A DNA stretch of 5,640 nucleotides from an uncultured Leucobacter sp. (lineage in GTDB: Bacteria > Actinomycetota > Actinomycetes > Actinomycetales > Microbacteriaceae). Below the pieces are notes generated by a model, which did not search any database, had not been told where the DNA came from, and saw only the letters and a list, made by a program, of their open reading frames with translations. The stretch covers positions 1 through 5,640 of the forward strand of contig CAMFIY010000202.1 in NCBI GenBank assembly GCA_945952575.1, written 5' to 3'. The number at the start of each line of letters is the position of its first letter. Position 1 is the stretch's first letter. Position numbers and translations under genes: made by a program. This document shows positions 5,104 to 5,640 of the stretch, piece after piece.

Positions 5104-5640
5104 TCAGTCGCGCCGAGGATCCACTACCGTGCGACCACGCACCTGCCCGGCCAGGATCCGCTGCGCGTAGGGGATCGTCTCGCCGAGGCCGATGGTGGTG
5201 GTCATGTCGTCGAGGAGCGCCAGGTCGGATTCCGCGGCCAGCGCGGCCCAGGCCCGCTCGCGCAGGGCGCGCGGAGCGTCGACCGAGTTGGCTCCCGCCA
5301 GCGTGACGTCGCGCAGGATGAACGGCAGCACCGTTGCCGGGAGATCGGCGCCCTGTGCGAGCCCGCAGGCGACGACGAGCCCGCCGTAGGCGGTCTGCGC
5401 GAGGAGGTTGGCGAGCGTCGTGCTGCCCACCGAATCGATCGCGCCGGCCCAGCGGGTGCGCTGCAGCGGTCGGCCGGTCTCTCCCGAGAGCTCGGTGCGA
5501 TCGACCGTCTCCGTCGCGCCGAGTCGTGCGAGATAGTCGCCCTGCTCGGCGAGGCGCCCGGAGGAGGCGGCGACGCGGTACCCCCGGCCCGCGAGCAGCG
5601 CGATCGCGACGGAGCCGACGCCGCCGGCCGCGCCGGTCAC
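5104..5640 (-). CDS. acuI: AcuI/YhdH-type NADPH-dependent acrylyl-CoA reductase-like protein (5' end outside window)
   Basis: The C-terminal 178 residues of a medium-chain dehydrogenase/reductase are visible. The first visible codon, GTG, is an internal valine of the nucleotide-binding motif (V)TGAAGGVGS, so the gene continues past the right edge. About 150 residues are missing compared with the roughly 325-330 of the family. AASSGR at visible residues 25-30 fits the NADPH phosphate-binding site. RTRWAGAIDSVG (62-72), the YGG-ACGLA stretch (85-95), LPFILRDVTLAG (105-116) and the terminal GRTVVD are close to YhdH/AcuI rather than zinc alcohol dehydrogenases or generic quinone reductases, and no zinc ligands are seen. 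Characterised relatives reduce acrylyl-CoA to propionyl-CoA, which detoxifies acryloyl compounds. The actual substrate here is inferred. The gene is convergent with the YiaA/B-like gene and shows no link to the allantoin genes. Confidence 0.9.
   Translation of the reverse strand: MTGAAGGVGSVAIALLAGRGYRVAASSGRLAEQGDYLARLGATETVDRTELSGETGRPLQRTRWAGAIDSVGSTTLANLLAQTAYGGLVVACGLAQGADLPATVLPFILRDVTLAGANSVDAPRALRERAWAALAAESDLALLDDMTTTIGLGETIPYAQRILAGQVRGRTVVDPRRD

Overview
The window reads as ordinary chromosomal DNA from a high-GC actinobacterium, most likely Microbacteriaceae (Microbacterium-like). The evidence is very high GC, coding with strong G/C third positions, Ala/Arg/Gly-rich proteins, GTG starts, tight gene packing and one probable leaderless gene. 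The genus is inferred from style and protein character, not from a marker gene. There are six protein genes, four complete and two cut by the window edges. I see no rRNA, tRNA, CRISPR array, insertion sequence or phage gene, and no gene-free stretch longer than about 90 bases.

Left part (2-3219, plus strand): a three-gene run that looks like one transcription unit. It holds a 5'-truncated TIM-barrel sugar isomerase/epimerase-like protein, then allantoinase (allB), then (S)-ureidoglycine aminohydrolase (allE). allB and allE overlap by ATGA, so they are probably translationally coupled. AllB opens the hydantoin ring of allantoin to give allantoate. AllE takes ammonia from (S)-ureidoglycine to give (S)-ureidoglycolate. 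The enzyme between them (allantoate amidohydrolase, AllC), a dedicated permease and a regulator are not in the window. They should lie upstream or elsewhere if the pathway is complete. The TIM-barrel enzyme has the usual metal-binding residues, but its substrate is unknown. A role downstream of glyoxylate, analogous to hydroxypyruvate isomerase, is only a hypothesis.

Middle part (3216-4460, minus strand): a 12-TM major facilitator with drug-exporter-type motifs. It converges on allE so tightly that the two stop codons share the tetramer CTAG. Its GTG start has no Shine-Dalgarno sequence but sits 6 bases after a good -10 box, which suggests leaderless expression.

Right part (4461-5640): an 87-base divergent promoter region, with an inverted repeat in the MFS promoter spacer, separates the MFS gene from a small membrane protein with two YiaA/B-type repeats (plus strand). 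This gene converges, with a 22-base gap, on a 5'-truncated AcuI/YhdH-type NADPH-dependent reductase (minus strand) that runs off the right edge.

Nothing here looks like a new defence or mobile system. The points most worth following are the uncharacterised TIM-barrel enzyme in a ureide operon, the compact divergent promoter with a candidate operator, and the stop-codon overlap between allE and the MFS gene.
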